From contig DAHVPA010000118.1 in assembly GCA_027318525.1 (NCBI GenBank), positions 1-5,914 on the forward strand: 5,914 bases of DNA, given 5' to 3'. The position numbers and the translations under genes were made by a program. Every line of letters starts with the position of its first letter. The first letter of the stretch is position 1. The notes under the pieces are model-generated. The model did not search any database, was not told the DNA's origin, and worked only from the letters and a program-made list of their open reading frames with translations. Origin of the DNA: Candidatus Cloacimonadota bacterium (lineage in GTDB: Bacteria; Cloacimonadota; Cloacimonadia; Cloacimonadales; Cloacimonadaceae). This document shows, piece by piece, positions 1 through 5,826 of the stretch.

Positions 1-913
1 CGAAGAAGTTATAATCGGACATCGGATCGGCGATGTAGTAATCTTTCAATCTGCCGTCCAGCCATTCACCGCCGCCATTCACGTAGAAGGTGAGCCGTTC
101 GCGCAGGTCTTCGCTGCCGAGGGGCCACAAAGGTCCGCCAAAGGCAAACTTGAAGACGTCGGAATTGCGTCCGGAGGTGATCACGTGGTCGGTGTTGTAT
201 TCCACTTTGCCGGAATAGAAGGAATCGCCGTCCTTGGTGACGATGTTGATCACGCCGGACTGGGCGTTTCCGTATTCAGCGGGGAATCCGCCGGTCATGA
301 CCTTCATGTCGCTGATGGCGTCAGTATCGACCTGCAAAGCATTACCGCCATCCACAGGGTCAGACACAGACATATTGTCTATCGTGTAGTTAACCTCGTT
401 GGCACGACCTCCACGCACATGCAGCTCACCGCCCACCATGCTGGCTCCGGCTTGCAAGGCAACAATGTCTTCCACACTGCCGATTGCCATGCTGCCCAGA
501 TTTTCCGTGTTGACATCACGCACAGAGCTGGTGTTGTCTTTGACAATAGCGTCTTTCTGGGCAACCACTCTAATGGGTTTGATCGTATAGCTTGATCTTG
601 CCAGACGGGCATTTTGAGTCGTGGTTTGGTCAACATTTATTCTGACGTTGGACACTTCCAGAGCAGAGTAACTCAACAGCACAAACTTAACTGTATATTC
701 TCCGGGGGGAATATTGATGATAATGTAAGTGCCGTTTTCTTTGGACATAATACCGGTAATGCGTTTTCCATTCTGAAAAACCATTACGTTCACGTAAGAA
801 ATCGGCTTGCCTGATTCGTCCGTGACCCTGCCTGCGAGTTTACCGGTCGTGCCGGCAAACAGCCAGGTGGTTCCAACTATTACTATCAACAGGATCAATG
901 CCAGCTTTCGCAT
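1..913 (-). CDS. TonB-dependent receptor, N-terminal part (runs off left edge)
   Basis: This is the first 304 residues of an outer-membrane TonB-dependent receptor; no stop occurs before the window edge, so it is partial. The ATG at 913-911 is preceded by GGGAGG at 925-920 with a 6-nt spacer, which fixes the start. Residues 1-20 (MRKLALILLI then a hydrophobic run ending LFA) form a Sec signal peptide, with likely cleavage between A20 and G21. Residues about 24-105 are a carboxypeptidase-regulatory-like beta-sandwich (GKLAGRVTDESGKPISYVNV, then NGTYIIINIPPGEYTVKF). Residues about 112-230 are the plug domain, with typical blocks HVRGGRANEVNYTIDN (165-180) and GGFPAEYGNAQSGVINIVTK (208-227). The beta-barrel begins after that. 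The family imports siderophores, cobalamin, glycans or peptides through the outer membrane using TonB energy; some relatives with this domain order have no known substrate. Nothing in the visible part indicates the ligand. It is transcribed divergently from the fermentation operon. Confidence 0.9.
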   Translation of the reverse strand, partial: MRKLALILLIVIVGTTWLFAGTTGKLAGRVTDESGKPISYVNVMVFQNGKRITGIMSKENGTYIIINIPPGEYTVKFVLLSYSALEVSNVRINVDQTTTQNARLARSSYTIKPIRVVAQKDAIVKDNTSSVRDVNTENLGSMAIGSVEDIVALQAGASMVGGELHVRGGRANEVNYTIDNMSVSDPVDGGNALQVDTDAISDMKVMTGGFPAEYGNAQSGVINIVTKDGDSFYSGKVEYNTDHVITSGRNSDVFKFAFGGPLWPLGSEDLRERLTFYVNGGGEWLDGRLKDYYIADPMSDYNFF

Positions 914-997
914 TGAAGACCTCCCTTACTCTCTGAGTATGAGCTTATTATTTCAATTTTAATACATTAAACCTTACCGGATTATCCTTTCTCTAAA

Positions 998-1012
998 AAA
1001 AGGACACCTTTT
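998..1012. promoter_or_regulatory. Short perfect dyad upstream of the receptor gene
   Basis: AAAAGG-ACA-CCTTTT is a perfect 6-bp inverted repeat with a 3-nt centre, located 85-99 bp upstream of the receptor start codon. It could be an operator or a small hairpin. On the minus strand the stem is followed by more T residues, so a weak terminator for unseen leftward transcription is also possible. In AT-rich DNA such a short dyad may be chance. No regulator family is recognisable. Confidence 0.25.
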
Positions 1013-1249
1013 GTAAGCGTTTCTTGAATCATGAAAAATCGTCAAGCAGTTTTTTTTCATCCTCCGATTTACGTTTTGAACTGCTGATAATTTAATGCAT
1101 AGCCGCTAATCTGACAAAATATTTTGTTGTTTTATCTGTATTTATATCAAAAATATTTGTCTTTATAAATTGATGTCCCATATCTTCAAAACTCATTCAA
1201 TAAATCAAATCAAACCAACTGAGCATTTATCCCTTATCCTCCCTGTTAC

Positions 1250-1349
1250 TCATCCTGTTGTCAACTTGGGATCCTCCTGGGGTCCTCCTGGGGTGAGCCC
1301 AGGTTGATGCCAGGTGGATTCCTGGTTGATGCTGAAGTGGATTTAAGGA
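1250..1349. repeat. Degenerate 11-bp-period tandem repeat, about nine units
   Basis: Reading in steps of 11 from 1250 gives units starting at 1250, 1261, 1272, 1283, 1294, 1305, 1316, 1327 and 1339; the 1327 unit is 12 nt. The units at 1272 and 1283 are identical (TCCTCCTGGGG). TCATCCTGTTG at 1250 matches them at 8 of 11 positions. The later units alternate TGATGCCAGGT / GGATTCCTGGT / TGATGCTGAAGT / GGATTTAAGGA, giving a second, 22-bp level of similarity: GGTTGATGC at 1302-1310 and 1324-1332, each followed by GTGGATT. It is clearly more GC-rich than its flanks. Eleven bases is close to one DNA helical turn, so regular protein binding on one face is conceivable, but a mobile or slippage-derived intergenic repeat is equally possible. 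Confidence 0.7.
1287..1303. repeat. Inverted repeat (6-bp stem, 5-nt loop) inside the repeat block
   Basis: CCTGGG (1287-1292) pairs perfectly with CCCAGG (1298-1303) around the loop GTGAG. A second, shorter pairing CCAGG (1310-1314) with CCTGG (1321-1325) lies just downstream. There is no T-run after either stem, so they do not look like intrinsic terminators. If the thiolase operon leader starts upstream of here, these would be hairpins in its 5' untranslated RNA. Confidence 0.45.
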
Positions 1350-1377
1350 GGAAGATAGAAATAATCAGCAAAAATGA

Positions 1378-1408
1378 TTGACCAAAAAGCCGCCGAGTTT
1401 TTTATGAA
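1378..1408 (+). promoter_or_regulatory. Weak candidate promoter for the thiolase operon
   Basis: TTGACC at 1378-1383 resembles a sigma-70 -35 box. The best -10-like sequence downstream is TATGAA at 1403-1408, at an over-long 19-bp spacing; at 17 bp the hexamer is TTTATG. A start from here would leave only a very short leader before the ribosome binding site and would exclude the 11-bp repeats from the transcript. Promoter consensus in the suspected phylum is not known to me, so this is a tentative call. Confidence 0.25.
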
Positions 1409-1423
1409 TAAAAAAAGAATTTT

Positions 1424-1428
1424 GGAGG
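1424..1428 (+). promoter_or_regulatory. Ribosome binding site of the thiolase gene
   Basis: GGAGG sits 4 nt before the ATG at 1433 and is the strongest Shine-Dalgarno match near this end of the operon. It supports the ATG at 1433 as the start. A 10-codon frame (ATG at 1404, stop TGA at 1434-1436) runs over this site and overlaps the thiolase start as ATGA. Confidence 0.75.
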
Positions 1429-1432
1429 ATTT

Positions 1433-2632
1433 ATGAAAAAGCCTGTTGTCGTTTGCGCAAAACGCACTGCCATAGGCAGCTTCGGAGGAGTATTCAAAGA
1501 CGTTTCAGCGATTCAGCTGGGCACAGTGGTTGCCAAAGCTATCATGCAGGAAACCGGACTCAAACCTGAACAGATTGATGAAGTAATCGTGGGCAATGTC
1601 TGCGGAGCCGGACTGGGTCAAAATGTAGCGCGCCAGATTGCAATCCAGAGCGGATTACCGGTTGAGACACCTGCCTTTACGGTTAACAAAGTATGCGGCA
1701 GCGGAATGAAAGCCGTAGCCCTTGGCGCTGCCATGATAGCCATGGGCGATGCCGAAATCATCCTTGCCGGCGGAACGGAAAACATGAGCCAGATTCCATA
1801 TATCCTGCCTGACGCCAGATGGGGAGCCAGAATGGGAGATAAGAACATGGTCGATCTCATGGTCCATGACGGCTTGACTGATATTTTCAACAAATACCAC
1901 ATGGGTATCACAGCAGAAAATCTGGCAGAGAAATTTGGCATCAGCCGCATGGAGCAGGATGCTTTTGCCGTTGCCAGCCAGAACAAAACAGAAGTTGCCA
2001 TGACCGCTGGACGTTTTGCAGAAGAAATCGTGCCTGTCGTCATTCCACAAAAGAAAGGCGACCCGATTGTAATAAAAGATGATGAAATGCCACGCAAGGG
2101 TGTGACTCTGGAAAGCCTCGCCAAGCTCAGACCAGCCTTTAAGAATGACGGGACAGTCACTGCAGCCAACGCTTCCGGCATCAATGACGGAGCTGCACTT
2201 CTGCTGCTCATGAGCGAGGAGAAAGCTGCGGAACTGGGTCTGACCCCGCTTGCCAGTCTGGTTGACTATGCTTCGGCAGGAGTCGATCCTTCTGTCATGG
2301 GCTACGGTCCTGTGGGAGCCATCAGCAAAGTCCTCGGCAAAGCCAAATGGGACCTTAAGGATATTGAGCTGGCAGAACTGAACGAAGCCTTTGCCGCACA
2401 GTCCATTGCAGTGCTAAAGGGTCTGACCGAAGAAGGGATTGGCAGTCTGGACGAAGCAATCGTCAATGTCAATGGCGGAGCTATTGCATTGGGTCATCCG
2501 ATCGGAGCCAGCGGCGCTAGAATTATCGTTACCCTATTACACGAAATGAAAAAACGCAAAGTAAAAAAAGGTCTTGCCTCGCTGTGTATCGGAGGCGGAA
2601 TGGGAATAGCTTCCCTGTGGGAAATGAAATAA
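1433..2632 (+). CDS. Acetyl-CoA acetyltransferase (thiolase II)
   Basis: This 399-residue protein is a full-length biosynthetic-type thiolase, which interconverts acetoacetyl-CoA plus CoA and two acetyl-CoA in the cytoplasm. The N-terminal half carries the nucleophilic cysteine C88 in NKVCGSGMKA (85-94). KYHMGITAEN (154-163) is the CoA-contacting segment typical of the family. The C-terminal half has NEAFA (317-321), the catalytic histidine H355 in GHPIGASG (354-361), and the acid/base cysteine C385 in CIGGGMG (385-391). All expected catalytic residues are present and the length is normal for the family (about 390-400). It is first in a tight operon, 18 nt before an aminotransferase likely to produce acetoacetyl-CoA. 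That suggests the thiolytic direction, feeding acetyl-CoA to energy metabolism. An acetyl-CoA condensing role for butyrate or polyhydroxybutyrate synthesis cannot be excluded from sequence alone. Gene names such as atoB or thlA would fit, but I do not assign one. Confidence 0.95.
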   Translation: MKKPVVVCAKRTAIGSFGGVFKDVSAIQLGTVVAKAIMQETGLKPEQIDEVIVGNVCGAGLGQNVARQIAIQSGLPVETPAFTVNKVCGSGMKAVALGAAMIAMGDAEIILAGGTENMSQIPYILPDARWGARMGDKNMVDLMVHDGLTDIFNKYHMGITAENLAEKFGISRMEQDAFAVASQNKTEVAMTAGRFAEEIVPVVIPQKKGDPIVIKDDEMPRKGVTLESLAKLRPAFKNDGTVTAANASGINDGAALLLLMSEEKAAELGLTPLASLVDYASAGVDPSVMGYGPVGAISKVLGKAKWDLKDIELAELNEAFAAQSIAVLKGLTEEGIGSLDEAIVNVNGGAIALGHPIGASGARIIVTLLHEMKKRKVKKGLASLCIGGGMGIASLWEMK

Positions 2633-2650
2633 AAGGATAAGGATGAAATT

Positions 2651-3895
2651 ATGCCAAACAAACTGACTCTCGATAAAAGCTTCTCACTGTTTGAAGAAGC
2701 CCAACGCTTGGTTCCGGGTGGTGTTGCAGGAATCCGCAGACCATATAATTTTGTTCCCGGCGAATACCCGATTTTCTTTGATAGAGCCAAAGGCAGCCAT
2801 GTCATCGATGTGGACGGCAATGAATATATTGATTACTTATGTGCTTACGGACCAATAATCATAGGCTATGGAGAAGATGAGATCGATGAAGCAGTCTATC
2901 AGCAAATCAGACAGAAAGGATTTTGCTTCTCATTGACTCAGCCTATCCAAAACGTATTGATTGAGAAACTGATAGAAGTGGTTCCCTGCTGCGAAATGGC
3001 AGCTATTGTCAAAACCGGTTCGGATGCCACCACAATTGCAACCAGAGTTGCCAGAGCATTTACCGGGAAGACCAAAATCGCCCGCTGCGGTTATCACGGA
3101 TGGCATGACTGGTGCGTGGAAGTCAAGGGTGGTATTCCCCCAAAGCTCTATGAAGATATTATAGAATTTCATTATAATGACCTGGACCAGTTGGAAAGCA
3201 TCGTAAAACAAAATGCCACCGACCTTGCAGCAATAATAATCACTCCCGTAGGACACCCCTTGGCTCATGAAGTGGAAATGCCCAAACCGGGCTATCTGGA
3301 AGGAGTTCGCAGACTTGCAGATGAATATGGCGTGGTCCTGATTTTTGATGAAATCCGCAGTGGATTCAGATGTTCCATTGGAGGAGCTCAGAAATACTTT
3401 GGTGTGACTCCCGACCTTGCCACAATCGGCAAAGCTATGGCAAACGGTTATTCCATCAGTGCCCTGGTTGGGAAGAAAGACATCATGAGCGTGCTTGCAG
3501 ACAAGGTGTTTCTTTCCTCTACCTTCTTCCCCAATAGCGATGCCCAGATTGCTGCGCTGAAAACAATAGAAATCCTGCAAAGAGATAACATCCTCGAAGC
3601 TATCCTGGAAAAAGGCAATTACTTCGGCAGGGCAGTGGAAAAAGTAGTAGCAGATTCAGGGTTGCCGGTAAACTTCAGTGGGGCTCCCTGGATGCCTTTT
3701 ATCACCTTCCCCAAGGATGAAACAGGTCTGTATAAAAAACTCAGGAATGAATTCTATACCCAATTGATTAGACGCAAAGTGTTTTTACAGCCTTACCACC
3801 ATGGTTATATCTGCTACAGACATAGTCAGGAGGATTTGGATTACACTGTCAAATCAATCAAAGAATCCCTGGACGAAATCAAATCTTTAGCCTGA
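2651..3895 (+). CDS. kat: Class III aminotransferase, probable 3-aminobutyryl-CoA aminotransferase
   Basis: The 414-residue protein is a fold-type I PLP enzyme of the glutamate-1-semialdehyde aminomutase-like branch. Visible features are a cofactor phosphate-binding block TGSDATTIATRVARAF (122-137), the ring-stacking motif GYHGWHDW (147-154), D233 in IFDEIRSGFR (231-240) contacting the PLP nitrogen, the Schiff-base lysine K261 in TIGKAMANGYS (258-268), and the C-terminal HSQEDLDYTV (391-400). Two regions differ from true aminomutase (HemL): the usual SGTEAT is TGSDAT, and the GTLSGNP-type loop reads STFFPNSDA (290-298). A related acyl-CoA beta-transaminase (Kat, 3-aminobutyryl-CoA to acetoacetyl-CoA) has been characterised from digester bacteria including Cloacimonas, as a replacement for the ammonia lyase of lysine fermentation. 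The thiolase directly upstream would consume the product. AAGGA at 2639-2643 supports the ATG at 2651. The family is certain; the substrate is inferred from context and family memory. Confidence 0.75.
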   Translation: MPNKLTLDKSFSLFEEAQRLVPGGVAGIRRPYNFVPGEYPIFFDRAKGSHVIDVDGNEYIDYLCAYGPIIIGYGEDEIDEAVYQQIRQKGFCFSLTQPIQNVLIEKLIEVVPCCEMAAIVKTGSDATTIATRVARAFTGKTKIARCGYHGWHDWCVEVKGGIPPKLYEDIIEFHYNDLDQLESIVKQNATDLAAIIITPVGHPLAHEVEMPKPGYLEGVRRLADEYGVVLIFDEIRSGFRCSIGGAQKYFGVTPDLATIGKAMANGYSISALVGKKDIMSVLADKVFLSSTFFPNSDAQIAALKTIEILQRDNILEAILEKGNYFGRAVEKVVADSGLPVNFSGAPWMPFITFPKDETGLYKKLRNEFYTQLIRRKVFLQPYHHGYICYRHSQEDLDYTVKSIKESLDEIKSLA

Positions 3896-3900
3896 CGGAG
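3896..3900 (+). promoter_or_regulatory. Ribosome binding site of pyrG
   Basis: CGGAG lies directly after the aminotransferase stop codon (TGA 3893-3895) and 5 nt before the pyrG ATG at 3906. It fits in the 10-nt intergenic gap, leaving no room for a separate promoter or terminator and supporting co-transcription with the aminotransferase. Confidence 0.65.
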
Positions 3901-3905
3901 TAGCG

Positions 3906-5510
3906 ATGGCAAAATACATATTCGTGATGGGCGGAGTCCTTTCTTCATTGGGAAAGGGAATTGCCACTGCATCGATAGGACTGCTTCTCAAACGCATGGG
4001 ATACAGGGTCTATCCTCAGAAATTTGACCCCTACCTCAATGTCGATCCCGGCACCATGAGTCCCTTTCAACACGGGGAAGTATTTGTCACAGACGATGGA
4101 GCTGAGACTGATCTTGATTTGGGGCATTATGAACGATTTGTGGATGTCTCTCTCACCCATTGGTCAAGTTCATCCGCCGGACAGATTTACGACAGCGTCA
4201 TCAAAAAAGAACGCAGAGGCGATTACCTGGGAAAGACAGTCCAGGTTATACCTCATGTTACAAATGAAATCAAGGAAAGAATAACCAAACTTGATAAGGA
4301 ATATGATATCATCATATCAGAAATCGGAGGAACGGTTGGCGACATTGAAAGTCTGCCTTTTCTGGAAGCAATTCGCCAGTTACGTCTGGACTTGGGATAT
4401 GAAAACACCTTGTATATCCTGTTGACCTACGTTCCCTATATCCGTTCTGCCGGTGAACTCAAGACAAAACCTACCCAGCACAGCGCTTACAAGCTGAGAG
4501 AAATAGGTATTCAGCCTGACCTCTTGCTGTGCCGTTCCGAGACTGTTTTTGACGAAGATATCTATAGCAAAATCGGTCTCTTTACAAACGTCCATCGTAA
4601 GAATGTCTTTAATGCAATTGACGTGGACAGTGTTTATAAGGTTCCTTTGGTCTATGCCAAGGATGGGATGCCGGAAGTCATCTGTAAGCATCTGGGATTG
4701 CCTGTGAAAACAGTGGATCTCCAGGATTGGGAGCAATTTATCCGCAACATCCTTTCGCCTGAAGATTGCGTTCATATAGCTGTCTGCGGTAAATATGTCA
4801 AACATCAGGATGCCTATAAAAGTGTGGAAGAAGCTCTGGTGCATGCTGCTGCTTATCATAAACTCAAACTGGAGATACGCTGGGTTGATTCTGAAAAGAC
4901 ATACCTGCCTTCTGAATTGGATATTGAACTGCAGGGGATTGACGGAATCCTTATTCCCGGCGGCTTTGGCATCAGAGGAATCGAAGGGAAAATCACTATC
5001 GCCCAATATGCCCGAGAACACAACATCCCCTATTTTGGCATATGTCTGGGCATGCAGGTTGCAGCAATAGAGCTTGCCCGCCACAAGTGCGGATTGGATA
5101 AGGCAAACAGCTCCGAATTTGACGCCGACACTCCTTATCCTGTGATAGATTTGATGAAAGACCAGCAATATCTGGAAAAAATGGGCGGAACCATGCGTCT
5201 GGGAGCATATCCCTGTCTCGTTGCCAAAGATACACTTGCCCTGAAGATATACGAAGCTGAGGAGATTTCTGAAAGGCATCGGCATCGTTATGAATTCAAT
5301 AACGACTTCCGGATCAAGCTCTTTGAGCAGGGTGTGGTTTTTTCCGGCACTTCTCCTGATGGTATGCTGGTTGAAATAATGGAGTATCCCGAAAACGACT
5401 TTTATATCGGGGTGCAGTTCCATCCTGAGTTCAAATCAAGACCCGCCAAACCACAACCTGTCTTTAGGGAGTTTATAGCAGCAGCAAGAGCGTATAAAGG
5501 TAAAAGATAG
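3906..5510 (+). CDS. pyrG: CTP synthase (glutamine-hydrolysing)
   Basis: At 534 residues this is a complete CTP synthase, which aminates UTP to CTP using ATP and glutamine-derived ammonia, the last step of pyrimidine nucleotide synthesis. The N-terminal synthetase domain (about 1-268) opens with the ATP-binding loop GGVLSSLGKG (9-18). It contains the Mg-binding aspartate and glutamate equivalents in ETDLDLGHYERF (67-78) and SEIGGTVGDIES (138-149), and the UTP-contacting KTKPTQHS (186-193). The class I glutamine amidotransferase domain (about 289-534) has PGGFG (351-355) for the oxyanion hole, the nucleophile C380 in FGICLGMQ (377-384), and H506 and E508 in GVQFHPEF (502-509), completing the triad. 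Nothing is missing and the length is typical. It starts 10 nt after the aminotransferase gene, so it appears to be the distal gene of the same transcript. This is an odd pairing of a housekeeping biosynthetic enzyme with fermentation enzymes. No clear terminator follows; a tRNA gene begins 51 nt downstream. Confidence 0.98.
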   Translation: MAKYIFVMGGVLSSLGKGIATASIGLLLKRMGYRVYPQKFDPYLNVDPGTMSPFQHGEVFVTDDGAETDLDLGHYERFVDVSLTHWSSSSAGQIYDSVIKKERRGDYLGKTVQVIPHVTNEIKERITKLDKEYDIIISEIGGTVGDIESLPFLEAIRQLRLDLGYENTLYILLTYVPYIRSAGELKTKPTQHSAYKLREIGIQPDLLLCRSETVFDEDIYSKIGLFTNVHRKNVFNAIDVDSVYKVPLVYAKDGMPEVICKHLGLPVKTVDLQDWEQFIRNILSPEDCVHIAVCGKYVKHQDAYKSVEEALVHAAAYHKLKLEIRWVDSEKTYLPSELDIELQGIDGILIPGGFGIRGIEGKITIAQYAREHNIPYFGICLGMQVAAIELARHKCGLDKANSSEFDADTPYPVIDLMKDQQYLEKMGGTMRLGAYPCLVAKDTLALKIYEAEEISERHRHRYEFNNDFRIKLFEQGVVFSGTSPDGMLVEIMEYPENDFYIGVQFHPEFKSRPAKPQPVFREFIAAARAYKGKR

Positions 5511-5517
5511 TTTCTGC

Positions 5518-5546
5518 TTGACAAAAAGCTGCTCAAAAAAGATTTG
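5518..5546 (+). promoter_or_regulatory. Candidate tRNA promoter
   Basis: A perfect -35 hexamer TTGACA lies at 5518-5523, only 8 nt after the pyrG stop and 38 nt before the tRNA. No good TATAAT-like hexamer exists at 16-18 bp spacing. However, AAGATTTG at 5539-5546 matches the Bacteroidota-type -7 element (TAnnTTTG) except at its first base, 18 nt after the TTG. A start about 6 nt later would fall roughly 10 nt before the mature tRNA. The position is convincing; which sigma-factor consensus applies is uncertain. Confidence 0.45.
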
Positions 5547-5561
5547 AACAAATACATACGT

Positions 5562-5649
5562 GCTGAAGTGGTGAAATTGGTAGACACGCTAGTTTCAGGG
5601 ACTAGTAAGCGATGCGCTTGTGGGGGTTCGAGTCCCCCCTTCAGCACCA
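5562..5649 (+). tRNA. tRNA-Leu (anticodon CAG), CCA encoded
   Basis: The sequence folds into a class II tRNA. The acceptor stem is GCTGAAG (5562-5568) with CTTCAGC (5639-5645), followed by discriminator A5646 and an encoded CCA at 5647-5649. The D-arm stem pairs GTG (5571-5573) with CAC (5585-5587). The anticodon stem CTAGT (5589-5593) pairs with ACTAG (5601-5605) around the loop TTCAGGG, giving anticodon CAG at 5596-5598, which reads the leucine codon CUG. The long variable arm AAGCG-ATG-CGCTT (5607-5619) is the leucine/serine/tyrosine hallmark. The T arm is GGGGG-TTCGAGT-CCCCC (5622-5638). All stems are perfectly paired, so the gene should be functional. A run of five T at 5653-5657 follows, but there is no dedicated terminator hairpin. 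Confidence 0.98.
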
Positions 5650-5676
5650 ACCTTTTTATAGCTAGGTAATCTCTCT

Positions 5677-5826
5677 TTAGTAATCTCTTTCAGCCAACTC
5701 ACTCCAGCGTTGAAGCGCAATGGCAATAGTCTCTTTTAAGGTCTCTATCTTCGAGCCAATCAATTGATAGTCCGTGAAAGATAACTTATCCTGTTCATTT
5801 TTGAGCATTTGTTCCTGATCAGCCAG
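5677..5826 (-). pseudogene. C-terminal remnant resembling an ABC-F ATPase tail
   Basis: On the minus strand a frame opens at CTG 5826-5824, immediately after two consecutive in-frame TAA codons (5832-5827), and ends with TAA at 5679-5677. It encodes 49 residues beginning LADQEQMLKN and ending IALQRWSELAERDY. The charged helical pattern and the closing RWSELAE resemble the C-terminal coiled coil that follows the second ATPase domain in ABC-F proteins (Uup-like translation factors), where the last residues often read RWEEL. The two ATPase domains are absent. An internal ATG at 5808-5806, with AGGAA a few bases before it, could give a 43-residue product. A truncated gene end is more likely than a real small gene. 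It converges on the tRNA, ending 28 nt from it. The family match is by eye on a short low-complexity stretch. Confidence 0.5.

Larger units (their letters stand above)
914..1432. other. Divergent intergenic region, 519 bp, AT-rich with a repeat block
   Basis: This stretch separates the divergent receptor and thiolase starts and should contain both promoters. Bases 914-1249 are strongly AT-rich and show no reading frame with protein-like character. Bases 1250-1349 switch to GC-rich 11-bp-period repeats, and 1350-1432 is AT-rich again up to the thiolase ribosome binding site. The longest open stretch I followed through the repeat (plus-strand frame ending in TGA at 1379-1381) has its only ATG at 1307. 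It would give a 24-residue product without a ribosome binding site, so I do not call it. No tRNA or recognised riboswitch was seen. The lack of sequence resembling other genes suggests regulatory or repeat DNA rather than a decayed gene. Confidence 0.7.

Noticed and set aside
185..595. Plus-strand frames of 136 and 63 codons opposite the receptor gene
   Set aside because: They are antisense to the receptor's plug-domain coding sequence, which has clear conserved motifs; the plus-strand peptides show no family resemblance.
1250..1349. CRISPR array
   Set aside because: Units are 11 bp, contiguous and degenerate, with no spacers; this is a tandem repeat.
1618..2211. Minus-strand frames inside the thiolase gene
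   Set aside because: The thiolase reading frame is complete with all catalytic residues; the antisense peptides look random.
2651..3895. Annotation of the aminotransferase as HemL (glutamate-1-semialdehyde aminomutase)
   Set aside because: The fold and lysine motif match the superfamily, but the SGTEAT and GTLSGNP-type blocks are altered, no tetrapyrrole genes are adjacent, and a thiolase is directly upstream. The sequence alone does not exclude it completely.
4380..5423. Long open frame on the minus strand inside pyrG (347 codons)
   Set aside because: It lies wholly within a complete, conserved pyrG, its translation has no recognisable domain, and it lacks a ribosome binding site. It is an antisense shadow.
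5511..5561. Intrinsic terminator after pyrG
   Set aside because: No GC-rich stem followed by a T-run is present; only A-rich sequence and a promoter-like TTGACA. Transcription may read into the tRNA.
5402..5650. Minus-strand open frame crossing the tRNA (contains GGLEPPQAHRLLVPETS)
   Set aside because: This is the familiar false translation of the antisense strand of a leucine tRNA joined to the end of pyrG, not a protein gene.
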